From: Edaphochlamys debaryana
Taxonomy: Eukaryota; Chlorophyta; Chlorophyceae; Chlamydomonadales
DNA: 64,000 nucleotides
Direction of reading: 5' to 3'
Assembly (NCBI GenBank): GCA_016858145.1
Contig: JAEHOE010000006.1
Span: forward strand, 1,364,001 to 1,428,000
Below the pieces are notes generated by a model. The model saw nothing but the letters and a program-made list of their open reading frames with translations, ran no database searches and was not told where the DNA came from. Position numbers and translations under genes: made by a program. Below, piece by piece: positions 1 to 12,700 of this stretch; within the stretch, counting starts at the first letter, position 1; each line of letters begins with the position of its first letter.

Positions 1-1950
1 AGGGCAGCACCACGTGAGCACTGCGGAAGGTGCGTGGGCAAGGGCGGCTCCCGTCGCACACCAACCGTCGGCAACACATAGCGTCACCAGGCCCCAGCCT
101 CTCCAAATATACATGGCTGGAAGGGCCGTAGCATCGGATTCGAACGATCCGTGCTGGGTCACGGCACGCGACCAGCGGCAGTTGAGCCTATGAAACGCCT
201 GTGCGCAGCCAACAACATCGCGCAACACCCAGGGACAGACCGCGCAGGGTCATCGTGTCTATCTCTTGTCTCTGAATTCCCACGGCGCCTGCGCGTCGCT
301 CGAGAGAGCGAAGTCAATCATTTCCCGGTGCCTTACCGCAAGCCCCCGGGCCACCCGGAGGCGCGACCACATTCCAGCACGGGGTCTGCAAGGGGTGAAT
401 ACGGGCATCGGGCTTAGTTGGGAGCAGCAGCCGGCGTTTGGGCAGCAGCCGCGCTGAAGCCCGCATGTCGCGAAGGGGTTTGCAGTCTAGGGGCATAGCG
501 CCCAACCGTTGAACGGCCAACACGACACCGCTACACCACAGCAATCAGCGGTCAAGGGACTGGTCGTGCTTGCTTCACGAGTCGAGCGGGGCGCGAGGCG
601 ACCGGCCTTCCGTAAGAGTACGCCCAGCGCCCGTTTCCATACGTCTCCTCGAAACAGCACACCAACCTTCCAGTCAATGTCGGACATGGCGCGTTGGCGA
701 GGGAGATGCTGCAGAGCCCGGTCTTCGTTGACAGCTGGCAGCCTAAGTCGAGTCCCCAAGCCGATAACTGCGTATACGCACTTCTAGCAGTAGTAAACGC
801 CTCTTCTTGTGTTTAACAGCACTTATAGCGCCTGGGTGCGCGCTTTCTCGCGCACGGCGACATCTAGAGATGGGATTGCCGCCGACCTTCTCGCTCGCTT
901 GCGGCCACCCGGCTACCCAGGTATCAGTGCGAAATGTAGCCCAGTTAACGATGCGAAAGCTGAAGCGAAAGTCTCAGGAGCGTGCCGATGCGGATGAACC
1001 GCGGGACAGCCTGTACACCGTCGACAGCATTCCACCGTCCCTTTCCCCCAGCACAGAACCCCCAGCTGAATATCACGCCAGATGTCCACGCCACAATACA
1101 CTCCAAAGCGCAGGATGACCGCGTCGAGAGAAGTCTCCATCCCTGCTTATGCGGCCTGCCCCTTCCCCTAGCCCACGAACGTGGCGACGCACCCGACTGC
1201 ACCCGACTGCAGCTCATCGCCCCCTCCCGCGGATCTCTCCCCGCAGTACCTCAACCCAGATACATAGTGCAACACTGGCAACCCCTGTGTCAAAGGTGTA
1301 CCCCCAACCGGGGTGACTTTCCTCGTAAAGGCAGGGCAGAGCCATCCAGCCACTCAACCCCGACCCAATCCTCGTGGCACCCATTCTAGCACCGGGACTT
1401 CAGCCCCCACGTGCTGGACACCCACAAAGCCACTTGTGGTTTTTTCTCACGCGGTGCACCCTTCTGAGCACCTGCTGCATGCGCCATACAGGTGTTGCCG
1501 CCTGGACCTCATACGGTCAGTTTACTCCTTTGCGGCCGCTCTACTGGCGGTTGAGCAGCGTTCCACAGCATCCTTGCTGAGAGGGCTCGCCGCTTGTGGT
1601 CTCTTGATTGGGCGCAGCAGGTAGCAGGCGGGAAAGGCCTGGGCTGGCCCCATCCCGCCAGGGTCGCTGCAGTGTGGGCTCAGAAGCTGAGGGCTCCTTC
1701 CGTGGCCTCCCGAGGGTAGTACTCCTGCAGCCAGGCGCATGCAGCCAACAGGGAAGGCGCGTCAGCAATAGTTTTAGCTCATGACCTCCCTTAGGTGGGA
1801 GGACGCATCTCGGCATGCTCGATCCCTAGGACCGGCCAGGGGGTCGCCTGCATGGCAGTTCTTCACACATTCCCTGCGTACATGCGTTTGGCTGACAACG
1901 AAGGCTGTGCAGCCAACTCAGGCTTCGCCAGCGTGGGCCACTTGGTGGCT
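1..1950. other. Non-coding left flank and LTO1 3' region
   Basis: No exon set with consistent phase and recognisable protein motifs was found on either strand. Short open frames are present but look like chance frames in GC-rich DNA. The right part is probably the 3' UTR of the leftward LTO1 gene. No TGTAA pentamer in the LTO1 orientation was seen, so its transcript end is unknown. A neighbouring gene's edge could lie in the leftmost few hundred bases and could not be excluded. Confidence 0.4.
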
Positions 1951-3386
1951 TCAGCCAGGCACGTAGGTGCGTGCCGTACACCCAGCAGCCAGAGGTCCAG
2001 GAAGCGGCTGCTGTCCCAACCCCGAAGAGCTCGCCCGGCCTATACCGTCCCCGTTGTCCGGCCCGCGGCCCGCCCCCTGGCCCACCTGGAGGCAGCCCAG
2101 TGCGCTCGCGACCGCCTTGAAGCGCCCCCTCAGCCGCTCCAGCGCGTCCAGCAGGGACTCGTCCTGCACGGCGCCAAACGGAGGTTATGACGTCTGTATG
2201 CAGGGCCCGTGCTTCGAGCGTAGTTACTGAGCACAACATTGCTTGGACAGGGCTACTACAGCAAGCACGTTGGGGTATCTACACGGCTACCACTACGTAG
2301 CTGAGCCTCCCGCGTTGCGTCAGAGCTAAGGGAACCCCATGTATTGGGTTGAGCGCATCCTAGCTTGAGCCCCCGCTCAAACGCCGCCCGCCGCATCCCT
2401 GATGCCCGAAGCACTTCCAACCGTGCCCGCCCCCCTGCTCACCTGCGGGTCATAGAGCGGGAAGGCCCCGAGCATCTCCTCCAGAGCAGCTAGGCCCTTC
2501 TCCTGCCGCTCGGAGATGAGGCCCGGGTCGCTGGCCTGGGGTCACGCAGAAGGGCCAGGGGCACGGCAAGAAGCGGACTTGGCCCGATGATGCGTCTCAC
2601 ACGTATAGTAAAACCTCGTTGGGCCTCAGGGCCGTCGCGTTTACGGTGCTGCTTTGTGAACCCTCCACCACGGCGAGGGCTTGCCCCGCACCGCGCCCGT
2701 GCCAAGTTCACGATGGAAAGCTCAAGGCCCAAGCGCCCGTCAAGCATGCAGGCATACGCGAGGGGGCACGTTCTCGTAGCACACTTTGCCACTGAGCATA
2801 CAAGCCTTAATTGCGGTATGCTCAAAGGGCCTGCCTAGTAGCCGACAGGAGAGCCCCGCGATGGCTCTTGGCCCCAACCCGCAGCCGGCCCCCCGGCTCA
2901 CCTGGAGGGCCCGCCACGTGCGCAGGCAGCCCGCGTAGAAGCCCACCTCCTGACCTGCAGAACGTACAGGCGCCGTGTCCTCAGCATGGATGACATGGGA
3001 TAGCTAGCTGAAGCACACGAACCTCTGTCCGTTGTGTTACCCCCTGTAATGATCACAATTTTGGGGCTTGCCGCACGCACCTATCTCATACCCCTTCTGG
3101 ATGCCAAGCTCGCGTCCCTCCGCCAGTCCAGCCACCATGCCGTCCCTATAATGTAAGTTGGGAGACTTGGGTGAGCTTGTGGGGCTTCTGGAAGGCTACT
3201 AAGAGGCGCAAAGAGGAGAGCTTTCCAAGGCACGGACTAGGGCTGGCGGCGGTCGGCACAGCGGCCTGCCCCTCGCACCCCCTCCCCCCAAAGCCTTCAC
3301 CTAATGCCATCCTCGCGACCCTTCTGTATGCTGGACTCCTCTACACTAAGTGCCTCGCCAAAGAGGTCGTCACCATCGTCAACCAT
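1951..3386 (-). CDS. LTO1: LTO1/ORAOV1 homologue, Fe-S delivery adaptor subunit
   Basis: Five exons on the minus strand (3386-3301, 3145-3081, 2954-2902, 2535-2443, 2163-1951) join in phase to 169 residues. The diagnostic feature is a perfect deca-GX3 motif: glycines at residues 23, 27, 31, 35, 39, 43, 47, 51, 55 and 59. The N-terminus is acidic (MVDDGDDLFGEAL), as in LTO1, and a helical C-terminal half follows (FPLYDPQ, then LERLRGRFKAV). In yeast and humans Lto1 pairs with Yae1 to recruit the cytosolic Fe-S assembly targeting complex to the ribosome recycling ATPase ABCE1/Rli1. The start is an ATG with G at +4 followed at once by the family N-terminus. The last 44 residues after a possible CAG/GTGGGC donor near 2080 look non-conserved, and the C-terminal tryptophan-type targeting signal known in Lto1 is absent. 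A different last exon is therefore possible. The family call is firm; the C-terminus is not. Confidence 0.9.
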
Positions 3387-3705
3387 TCAACCCGAGCGCT
3401 TGACATCTAAGTGGTTAAGGCCACTGCTATGTGCACGCGCCAGTGGAGTGTGTCCAGGGGCGTGCGCGGCCTTGAACGCCTGATGAGCGAGGGCCCACGA
3501 TGGCACGGCCCGTGATGACGGGCAAGCGCAGAGGCAAGAGGAGCAACGTGCACACTAGGTGTCCTCGGGTTGCTTAGGAACACTGCGTTCAAAGGAAACA
3601 CGACTGGCTTCAGCGTACCGGGCGAACCATCCATCACCAGAACGCTTCAGCCGTTAGCAGCGTCAGCATGCTAATCGCTCCATCGCAAACAAATCCTTGC
3701 TGACG
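3387..3705. promoter_or_regulatory. Divergent LTO1 / RPOT promoter interval
   Basis: Only 319 bp separate the start codons of the leftward LTO1 gene and the rightward T7-type RNA polymerase gene, so both 5' UTRs and core promoters must lie here or overlap the first exons. No clear TATA box was seen. Assignment rests on gene orientation only. Confidence 0.5.
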
Positions 3706-6700
3706 ATGTCACGGTCGGGGAGCCTGCGTGGCGCACTTACGCCATGGATGGAAGCAGGCATCACGGCGGCGGAGGCGCTACGCGCGAGCACCTCAGCGGC
3801 TTCTGGCTCAGCTGTAGAGGCTGCGGCAGATGTGGCACGTGCTGCGTCAGGCGTCATGTCCGGCGCGGCTGGGGCCCTTGTCGGGGCACGCCCTGTTGCC
3901 GGCTCCGCCCCCGCTGGTCGCCGGCTGTGGCCGGGCTTCGTGCGGTGGCCCGGGGGCCCCCTGCCTCCAGGCCCAGCGCGAGGAAGCGGTAGCACATCGG
4001 GCGGGAGCACACAGTCGAGGGAATGCAGCGCCAGAGCTGGCTCTCCTCGACTGCTCTCTGGCTCAGCTCCGGCGCCGCTGAGCTTGGCCGCTGGCGCCGG
4101 CGCCGGCGTCTGCTCGCGGCTTGCAGCCCCTGGCTCCAGCGCCAGCACCCGTCTTCCAGAACCTGAGCCAGCCCCTGGCTTCGCCGCCGGGTTCGGCACG
4201 CAGGCAGCCGTCGCGGCTGCCCCGGCTGAGGGGGTGCTCGCGGCGGGCAATGGGCCCGCGGCGGTCGCCTCCGTCACCAGGCCGGCGGCCCTCGACCAAC
4301 AAGCCGAGGCCTCCACAAGCGGCCGTGACTCGGGCCCGTGTCCCAGCCGCACCTCCGCGGGCCCTGCAGGGCCCAGCGCCGACGAGGCCCCTGCTGAGCT
4401 GACGGAGGAGGTCTTCACAGCCATCGAGCTGGCCGCGAAGAAACAGGGCGCCATCGCTAAGGCCAGAGCTCACAGGAAGGTTGCGCCAGCAACCGTAGAG
4501 AAGACAGCTGCCGCTACGACCCCAAGACGGCGGGGGCGACCGCGAACCACAAAGCTGGAACATGTCGAGGAGGCGGTTGCGGAACACAAACTGGCAAAGG
4601 TGGAGGCGGCGGCTGACGCAGTGGCCAAGAGAGCGACGGCGGACATTGCGGAGGCATCGGTGGCTGAGGCGTCAGCGATACAGGCGCCGGTTGCGAAGTC
4701 GGCGAGGGCAGAGGCTCCGGGGTCTTCGCTGGCGGGAGCGGAGGCGGCTGGGACGAAACAAAAAGGGCGGCGGCGGCGCGGGGCCGCGGCCGAAGCGGCC
4801 TCGGTGGAGGCGGCTGGAGCCGAAGCGGCTGAGGCAGAGGCGGCTGTGATAGAGGCGGCTTGGCTCGAGGCGGCGGCTGCAAAGGCGGCCGAGGCGGAGG
4901 CGGCGGGGGCAAAGGCTGGCGCGGCGGACGGCGCAGGCGCTGCCAAGCCGAGCCGGTCCCGCCGCAAGGCCTCGGCCACCGCTTCCGGTGCCCCCGCTCG
5001 GGCGCCCAAGGCCCTCTCCCTCGTTGACGCAGTCACAGCGGAGCTCGGCGCTGAGGCGGAGCGGGCCAGGGCGGCAGTGGCCACCGCCATGGCGGGGCCC
5101 GCTGACAAGGCCGCGCCCCTAGTCGGGCGCTCGGAAGCCAGCGCCCCGGCGGAGAAGTCTGGCGGCGAGGCGCCGCGAAAGGGGGGAAGCCGGCGCAAGG
5201 CTGAGCGCGTGGTCGCGTCGGAGGTGGGGCTCACGGCGCCGCCGCCCTCGGCGGCGCTGGTGGGGCCCTTGCCGCCGCCACCCTCGGGAGGCTTCGATAG
5301 CCTGGAGGTACGCAGCGCCTTGGCCGGGCCCTAGGGCGGCCCGGGTTTGCACACTTGGGACACGGCTGGGACTTGTCCAATTGCTCCGCGGTTCCGCAAT
5401 CACGGCCCGGTTGTGAGCCCCTAGCCGGGCCACATTGCGTCTTCCGACCTTGCTGCCCCCCCTTGACTCCCCTGCCCACTGACCATCGGCCGTACCCGCA
5501 GGGCGGCAGCAAGCAGTACGTACGGATGTACGACAGGTGCGATCTGCACCCGGGCACCGCCCTGTTCCAGGGCACGCCCGAGGAGTGGCACCGGCGGCAC
5601 GCGGAGGAGGTGCTGGCGGCGCCCGCGCGCGGCCCCCACGTGCCCCCGCCGCCGCTGCCCCGCTTCCTGCAGCAACTGCAGCTGGAGGCCACGAGCAGGT
5701 GGGCGGGGCAGGGGGGAGACGGAGGGGGCGAAGGGGACAGCATTATGTGAAGGGGAGGCAGGCGGGACGTCGGTATGGTAGCATGAGCCTGCATGGGAGC
5801 TGTATGTGGGAAGGGTGCATGGGCGCAGTTGGGCCCGCCGAGCCCCCTCGACCCACTACCTACCTTGCCCCTGACCCTGAGCGCTGGTCCCGCTGAGCCC
5901 CCTCATCCCATCACCACCTGGCCCACCCAACTTGGCCCCTGACCCCACAGGAGCATCGCCCTGGAGCAGTACCGGCAGGAGTACCAGGGCCTCCGGCAGC
6001 GGGGCCAGGTGGAGGCGTCGCTGGGGGCGCGCTCGCTCACGGAGCAGTGGGTGCCGCAGCTGTCGCGGGTGATCGAGGGCTTGGTGACCCAGGTGGGTGG
6101 GTGGACGGGTGGGTGGGTGGGTGGGTGGGTGGGTGGGTGCAGAGCGGGGGGGTGCTGAACGGGTTGCAATAGGGGTATCGGGAGGGGGCAGGGGACGCAG
6201 AAGCGAACCACCCTCGGTTAGTCGGTTTGCGCTGTGCCTTGATTTTTAGGGCTCGGTCGCTGCCCTTCCTGACACCCCTCTGCCCGACCGCCCGCAGTTT
6301 CGGTCGGTGCGGGACGTCGAGAAGCCCGAGCCCCGCCAGCGCGGCGTCCGGATGCAGCGCGGCAAGGCCCCGCCGACCATGGCGGAGGCAATGCGGCGAG
6401 CGTCTAGGGAGCCGGGGGCCGACCCCGGCACCGGTGCAGAGACGGAGCAGGTCGTGGGGCTGCCGGAGCTGCGCGACGCTGCAGCGGGGAGCACGGGGGC
6501 CCGTTTGGCGGCGGGGCCCAAGACGCTGGAGGAGGTGGAGGCGCGGGCGATGCGGCCCCGGCCGCTCAAGCACCTGGCGATGTGGGTGCCGGTAGTCATG
6601 GCCGTGCCCCCGCCGCTGCTGGCCAAGGCCGTCATTTCGGGTGGGTCGTGGGTGGGGCGCAGCAGCTCAAGGGCGGGAGGCGGGAGGCCGGGGCAGGCGG

Positions 6701-9700
6701 GGTAGCCGGGGAGCAAGCCGCTATGACGTTTGCCAAGAAGGCACCTTGCTGATGGAGTTCCATTAGACGCGTGCCTCAAGCCCGACTCTGATCATCAGCC
6801 CTCCCTCCCTCCTCCATCGCCACGCAGCCATGCTCAACGCCCTGATCCACCCCAGCATTCATGAGAACATCGCCGCCAACGAGCTGCCGTGTGGCATCAA
6901 CATCAGTACGGGGGTCGTGGACGCGATCGGCCATCGGGTCACGGAACTCGTCATGTACATGCACGTACGTATGGGCGCCCCCGCAGATGCGGGGTTCCAA
7001 CTTTCTCTCTGTCAGCGCACTCATCACCTAGGTCACCCCGCTGCGGCATGCCATGAGCTGGCGGACACGTGTGCGATGAACCGGCCCGGTCCTGCCACAC
7101 CTCGTTGCCACCATCTGCCCTCACACCTTGCTGCTGACGTTCAGCCGAGGGGCTTGCTGTTCCTGCTGCCTCTGTGTTGTCAGTGTGGGCCCTAGGGAAG
7201 CAACGCGGTGTGGTCGTGTTTGGAATGTGAAGGGCTGCTCGTCGTCGTCACGCGTTGCTGCAGGCCTGCGAGCTTCTGCTGCAGAAGCAGCGGGAGGTGA
7301 AGCGCACGGAGAAGCACCTCAAGAAGGACCTACCCAGGCCGGCGGAGGCGGAGGCGGAGGCGGAGGCGGAGGCGGAGGACGCGGATGCCGAGCTGCTGCC
7401 GTCGCAGTCTGAGGTGCGGCGGGGCCGTGTGGTTGCACGGAGGTGGATTCCTTGACCGCAGATCCTGTTTGTCGGCCTGCGCTGTGTACGCGCTAGCCGA
7501 GCCAGCCAAGAGACTGAGCGGCGCACTGCCCTCCCCTCCCCACGCACACTACTCTCCGCTTTCCCTCCTCCCCCTGCAGGCCGCCATCGCTCTACGCCGG
7601 GCCCGGCGCGAGCTGCTGGACCTCCAGATGGCAGCCAACCTGCTGCGGCCCACGACCGCGGAAACACAGGTGGGGGACGCGAGGGCGGAGCACAGGATAG
7701 CGGGAGCACAGGCGGTTGTTGGTGGGACGGAGCGCAGCGGGGCCGGGGCCGGGACCGGCCAGGCCGGGGTGCATGCCGGGTGCACCCTGAAGCCCGGCAA
7801 AGCACAAGGCAAAACGGTCCGTCACACTGGCCCGCTGCCCACAGGTGGACAAGGACGGGGTATCGACGGCGCTGCGGCGGCAGGCCAGTGCGCTGCGGCG
7901 CAATGCGGTGCCGGACCTGGAGTCGTACGGAGGGGCGGAGGCGGACCTGGCCGTGGCCCTGGCCAAGCGGCTGTCGGCGCTGCCCACCCCGACCCGCAGG
8001 CGCATCATCGAGGTATGTGCCTGGGCGGGGCCTGCGCGGGGCCTGAGTGGGGCCTGAGTGGGCCTGAGTGGGCGCCACAGCCCTGTAGTCGTGCGGTCTG
8101 CGGCAAGTTGGCCTGCCCGATGCCCCATGCGATCCGTAAGGCCTGGCCCGTGCGTTCCCTGACTCCTCCCCGCACCGGCGCCTTCCTCCCTTCCCACAGA
8201 GCACGGATATTGCCAACAAGGTCTCCAAATGGGACCAGACGACCCGGGTCCAGGTGGGTGCAGCTCCATGCGGTCTGGGCAGCAGCAGCGCGGAGGGAGG
8301 GAGTGAGGGCTGACCGCGCCAGCTCCTGGCGAGTGGTGAGCCCACACAACTCCCGCCCTCCCCTCCTCCACACACTCCACCGCAGGTTGGCAGCAGCCTG
8401 CTGCAGCTTGCCCTGGACACACTACACGTGCGCGTGCCGCCCCGCGGCAAGGGCGGGGCGCCAGCGGCGAATGCCCGCAGGTGGGAGGATTGCCGGGCTT
8501 GAAAGGTGGCTGTTGCGGCACTGGGAGTGAGCCTGGGCGGCTGTAGGATAGGAGCACTTTCCAGGGGGCCCGCTGGTTGAGCAAGGTCCCGCCGCGTCAG
8601 GCGCGGCACATAACCGGTGCGGGCGGTCAAGCCCTAGGCCTTAGCCAGGCCGCCGTTTGGCGAGGATGGCAGTGGGAAGACCGGGGCTTGGCATGTGTCC
8701 GACGGTTGCTCATTTCCGCTCTGCCAGGCCGCTGACTCGGGAGGAGCGGGAGGCGGAGGAGAAGACTTGGCCGCTGGAGCCGGCCTTCCGCCACTCGACC
8801 AGTGCTGCTGCGGTGCTGACGCGCGGGTTCCAGACGCCCGGCCTGGTGGCTGCACACCCACAGGTGATGCGGGATGCCGGGGTGCCGGGTGCCGGGGTTG
8901 CGAGGGCCCAGGGGGCTGACGCCCAAGATGCGCACATGTTCATCTTTCGTTGGGGGCACCAGGACTGACGTTGTCCAATGCAGCTAGTTCGTAAGCGAAG
9001 GCGAAGCACCAGCTACGAACACCGTTCGTGTTTCACAATCAGTACAGGCCGAAACCGCCAACTTCCTAACGCGGCCGAACGGGGCCGAACGGGGACGAAC
9101 GGGGACGAACGCACACATTCGTCCAGTTTCTCCCTAAACCGGACGGTTTTAGTGGCGCTACCCCCATGATATGGCCACCGCCTCTTCTTTACAGTGCTCT
9201 TGCCATTTCACACTAACCTGCCGTCTCTATGGACATACTGCCCACAGCGTTTCTGCAGAAACGCTCTGCGTTACTCGCCTCCCGGCGCCTCATCAGTCAT
9301 CACCCTTTCGCCCTCCTGCCTCCCCCTGGGTTCCGCTCGATGCCCTCTCCGCCACCCTCCACGCAAACGTACGCCGCCGCTGCCCACCCGCCCTCCCCGC
9401 AGGTCATGCGGCTCCTGGAGGGAGACGAGCGGGTGAGACCCACAGGGGACCGCACCCAGGGCCGGGGCCGGCCAGACAAGCTAGCGCAGCGCCACCCTGC
9501 CACACCAGTACCTGACCCCCTTCTTCACGCCCCTCCCCCCACCCGCGCAGCTGCGTGAGATGCTGCGGCCCTCCTTCATGCCCATGCTGGTGGAGCCTCG
9601 GCCCTGGGCGGGGGTGCGCACGGGCGCCTACCTGTCGCAGTCGGTGCCTGTCATCAAGGCGAGGTACAGCGCCGAGGTACGGAGGGGGGGCGCGGAGGGG

Positions 9701-12700
9701 GCGTGAGGGGACACGGGGCGGGGTCCGGGACGCCGCGTGAGGGCCCTGGTGTCGGGTGAGGTGGCGGGCCTGTGGGGGGGGGGGCGGGAGCCGCTAGGGT
9801 CGCTAGGCTAGGTTGCGACGGGACGCCCAGCGTGCCCTGCATCCCTCCCCACGATCAACTCCACGCCCGCAACAAACACCCCCACCCTCCCTCCCTCCCT
9901 TTGGCCCCGCGTCCCTCCAGCTCATGCGGCGAGTGCGCGAGGCGCACCGGCAGGGCGCCCTGAAGCCCCTGTACGACGGCCTCACGGTGCTGGGGAACGT
10001 GCCGTGGCGGGTCAACACGCGCGTGCTGGGGGTCATGGAGCGCGTGCTGGCGGCAGGTCGGTTGGCGGTTGGTGGTTGACGGTTGGGGGCGGCGGTTGGG
10101 GGATGGTGGCGGCTGTTGCGGTGGGTAAAAAGGAGGAATGAGCAGGGGCATGGCAAAGGGGCCGTGTGCATCTGAGCTGGTTGCTGCCCCCCGGCCCCGC
10201 AGGCGGCGGCACGCTGGGCCTGCCCCCCACCGCCAAGCACCCGCTGCCCACCCGCTTCACCGCCGCCCTCAACGACCACCACCGGGTAGGACCAGGATCG
10301 GAAGGGTCTGCAAGGTTGCCACCCTTCTTCCCATGCCCCCCTTCTTCCCATGCTAACCTCTCCCCGCTCGCCGCCTGCCCTCCCCAGGCGCTCCTGGGCG
10401 ACGCCACGCCCTCCCAGGTCGGCACGCCCTACCTGCGGCTGCAGCGCGAGGGGCTGCACGGGGGGCAGATGCTGCTGGGGGCGGGGGCCATGAGCCGATC
10501 CGAGGAGGCGGCCTTCCAGCGGGAGTGCGACGTGGGTGTCGGACGAGGGGTCCTCGGGGGTTCGGGGGGAGGGGCCGAGGCCGCGGCAAGGAGGGGCGGA
10601 CGGGGAGTGAGCGTGTGGCTGTGCGGAAGAGGGGGTGAGGGGAGTGTGTTGCCGCAAAAGCTGAGGGGAGTGCGTTGCCGCAAAAGCACCGTAGGCGGAC
10701 TAACCCCGCAAAAGCTCTGTAGGCGGACTAACCCCGCAAAAGCTCCGTGGGCGGACTAACCCCGGCTGTCCTTTCGCCGCAATGCCCCGTCCAGGCGATC
10801 ATGATGCGCAACCGCAATGAGTCGGGCCTGCGCTCCACGCTGCTGTACCGCATGGAGATGGCGCGCGAGCTGGCCGGTCTGACTAACAAGTACGGCATGC
10901 ACAGCACGTACGGCAGTGAGGCGGCCGAGGGTCCTGAGGAGCCGCGCGAGCCGCTCGTCTTCTTCCAGCCCCACAACGTTGACTTCCGGTGAGCGGGTGA
11001 CTACGCTCGTCAAGGCTAGATTATCTAAAAGCTTGTGAAGAGCGCCGTCATCGGTAAGACTCTCCTCCTGTCGCCGTGCCTCCACCGATATGCTTTCCCT
11101 CCTCCCTTCTGCTTCGCCCCCCCTCCTCACCCTCCCCACCCTCTTCTTCCCTCCCCTCCCTCGCCTCCCCCCTCTCCAGCGGCCGCGCCTACCCCCTGCA
11201 CCCCCACCTGCAGCACATGGGCGACGACACGTGCCGCGGGCTGCTGCAGTTCGGCGTGGGCCAGCCCCTGGGGCGCAACGGCTTCACGTGGCTGCTGCTG
11301 CAGGCGGGTCGCGAAGCGAGCAGCGAGCACCATGTTCTCCGTGCGGTGACTGCGCAGTTCGCTGGGACTCATCATGCTTTGCGCTGCATTTGCGCTGCAT
11401 TGCGCGTTGTTCCAGACCCTGGCACTCGACCAGGGCGCCGCTTGGTTCAATGCCGTCCGCCTCCGCCGTAGAGAACTCAGTCTTCTCGTTTTGCTTCCGT
11501 CCGTCCTTTTATCCGCTTCCCCAGGCCGCCAACCTGTGGGGCCGCGGCGTGGACAAGCTGCCGCTGCCGCAGCGCCTGGCCTGGGCCGAGCAGCACCTGC
11601 CGCAGGCGCGGGCGGTGGCGGCGGACCCCCTGGACTCGGTGCGGGGCGGCGACTGGTGGCGCGGCGCGGAGAAGCCCTGGCAGCTGCTGGGCACGTGCCT
11701 GGAGCTGGCGGCGGCGCTGGAGGCCCCGGGCGGGCCCGCGGCCTACGTCAGCCACCAGCCGGTGCACCAGGTGGGTGGGGCCGGGGTGGGTGGGATGTGG
11801 GTCGGGGTGGGCGGGATGTGGGTCGGTCAGGTGGGCTGGTTCTGATGGGGTGGGTCGGGTGGGCTGGGTCGGGGCGCGTCCGGTCAGTCTCGGGGCTTGT
11901 GCGGTCGTCGGCTGGTTGCCCTTCTTAACCGTTTTTCAGACCATGGACCAGCGAGCGAGTGTCGCCCTGTCCTCCGCCCCCAGGACGGCACCTGCAACGG
12001 GCTGCAGCACTACGCCGCCCTCGCGCGGGACCTGCGGGGCGGGGCGGCCGTCAACCTGACGCCCGCGGACCGCCCGCAGGACGTGTACCAGGTGTGTGTC
12101 TGTGTGGGGGGCCGAGGACCCGGGCGGCCTGAGGGGGATGGCCTTGCTGCTGGCAGGGGAGGGTGTCCCGGGCGTGACCCCACCCTCACAAGCGTTTGTC
12201 TGGACTCTCTCTCGGGCCCCTCCCTCCGGTCCCAGGCGGTGGCGGACGCTGTGGCGGAGCGAGTGGAGAAGGCGGCGGCGCAGGGCCGCTCGGAGGCAGC
12301 CAAGGTGCGGGGAAGGGGGAGGCTCTGCGGGGTACACCACGCATGGCGTGCGTTGGCCGCGTAGCCCCACCGTTTCAGCTAAAGCGTTTGCACTGATGGA
12401 GGTCAAAAGCCGGCTCAAATCGGCCTGAGACGTATGGCTGGCTCGTTGAGTTTCCTTCGTCCCACGTCGAACCGAACTGTCCGCAGATCCGCGGCAGCGT
12501 TGACCGCAAGCTGGTCAAACAGACCGTGATGACGTACGTGTACGGCGTCACTCTGACCGGCGCGGGCGACCAGATTCAGAACCGCCTGGAGGAGCGGGGC
12601 TGGACCAACGAGAAAGAGCGCCGCAAGGTGAGCCGGGCACCCCCCCGCCTGCGCCCTTGCCGACTCCCCACCTGTGCCCTCACCTACGTTCACCAGAGCC

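Noticed and set aside
3663..5234. Long minus-strand frames of 263 and 254 codons opposite RPOT exon 1
   Set aside because: They are mirror images of the GCG/GAG-rich Ala/Glu coding sequence; they lack motifs and splice logic, while the plus-strand frame joins the polymerase in phase.
7248..8630. 460-codon minus-strand frame across RPOT exons 6-10
   Set aside because: It crosses several demonstrable plus-strand exons and introns and has no domain; it is an antisense shadow of GC-rich DNA.
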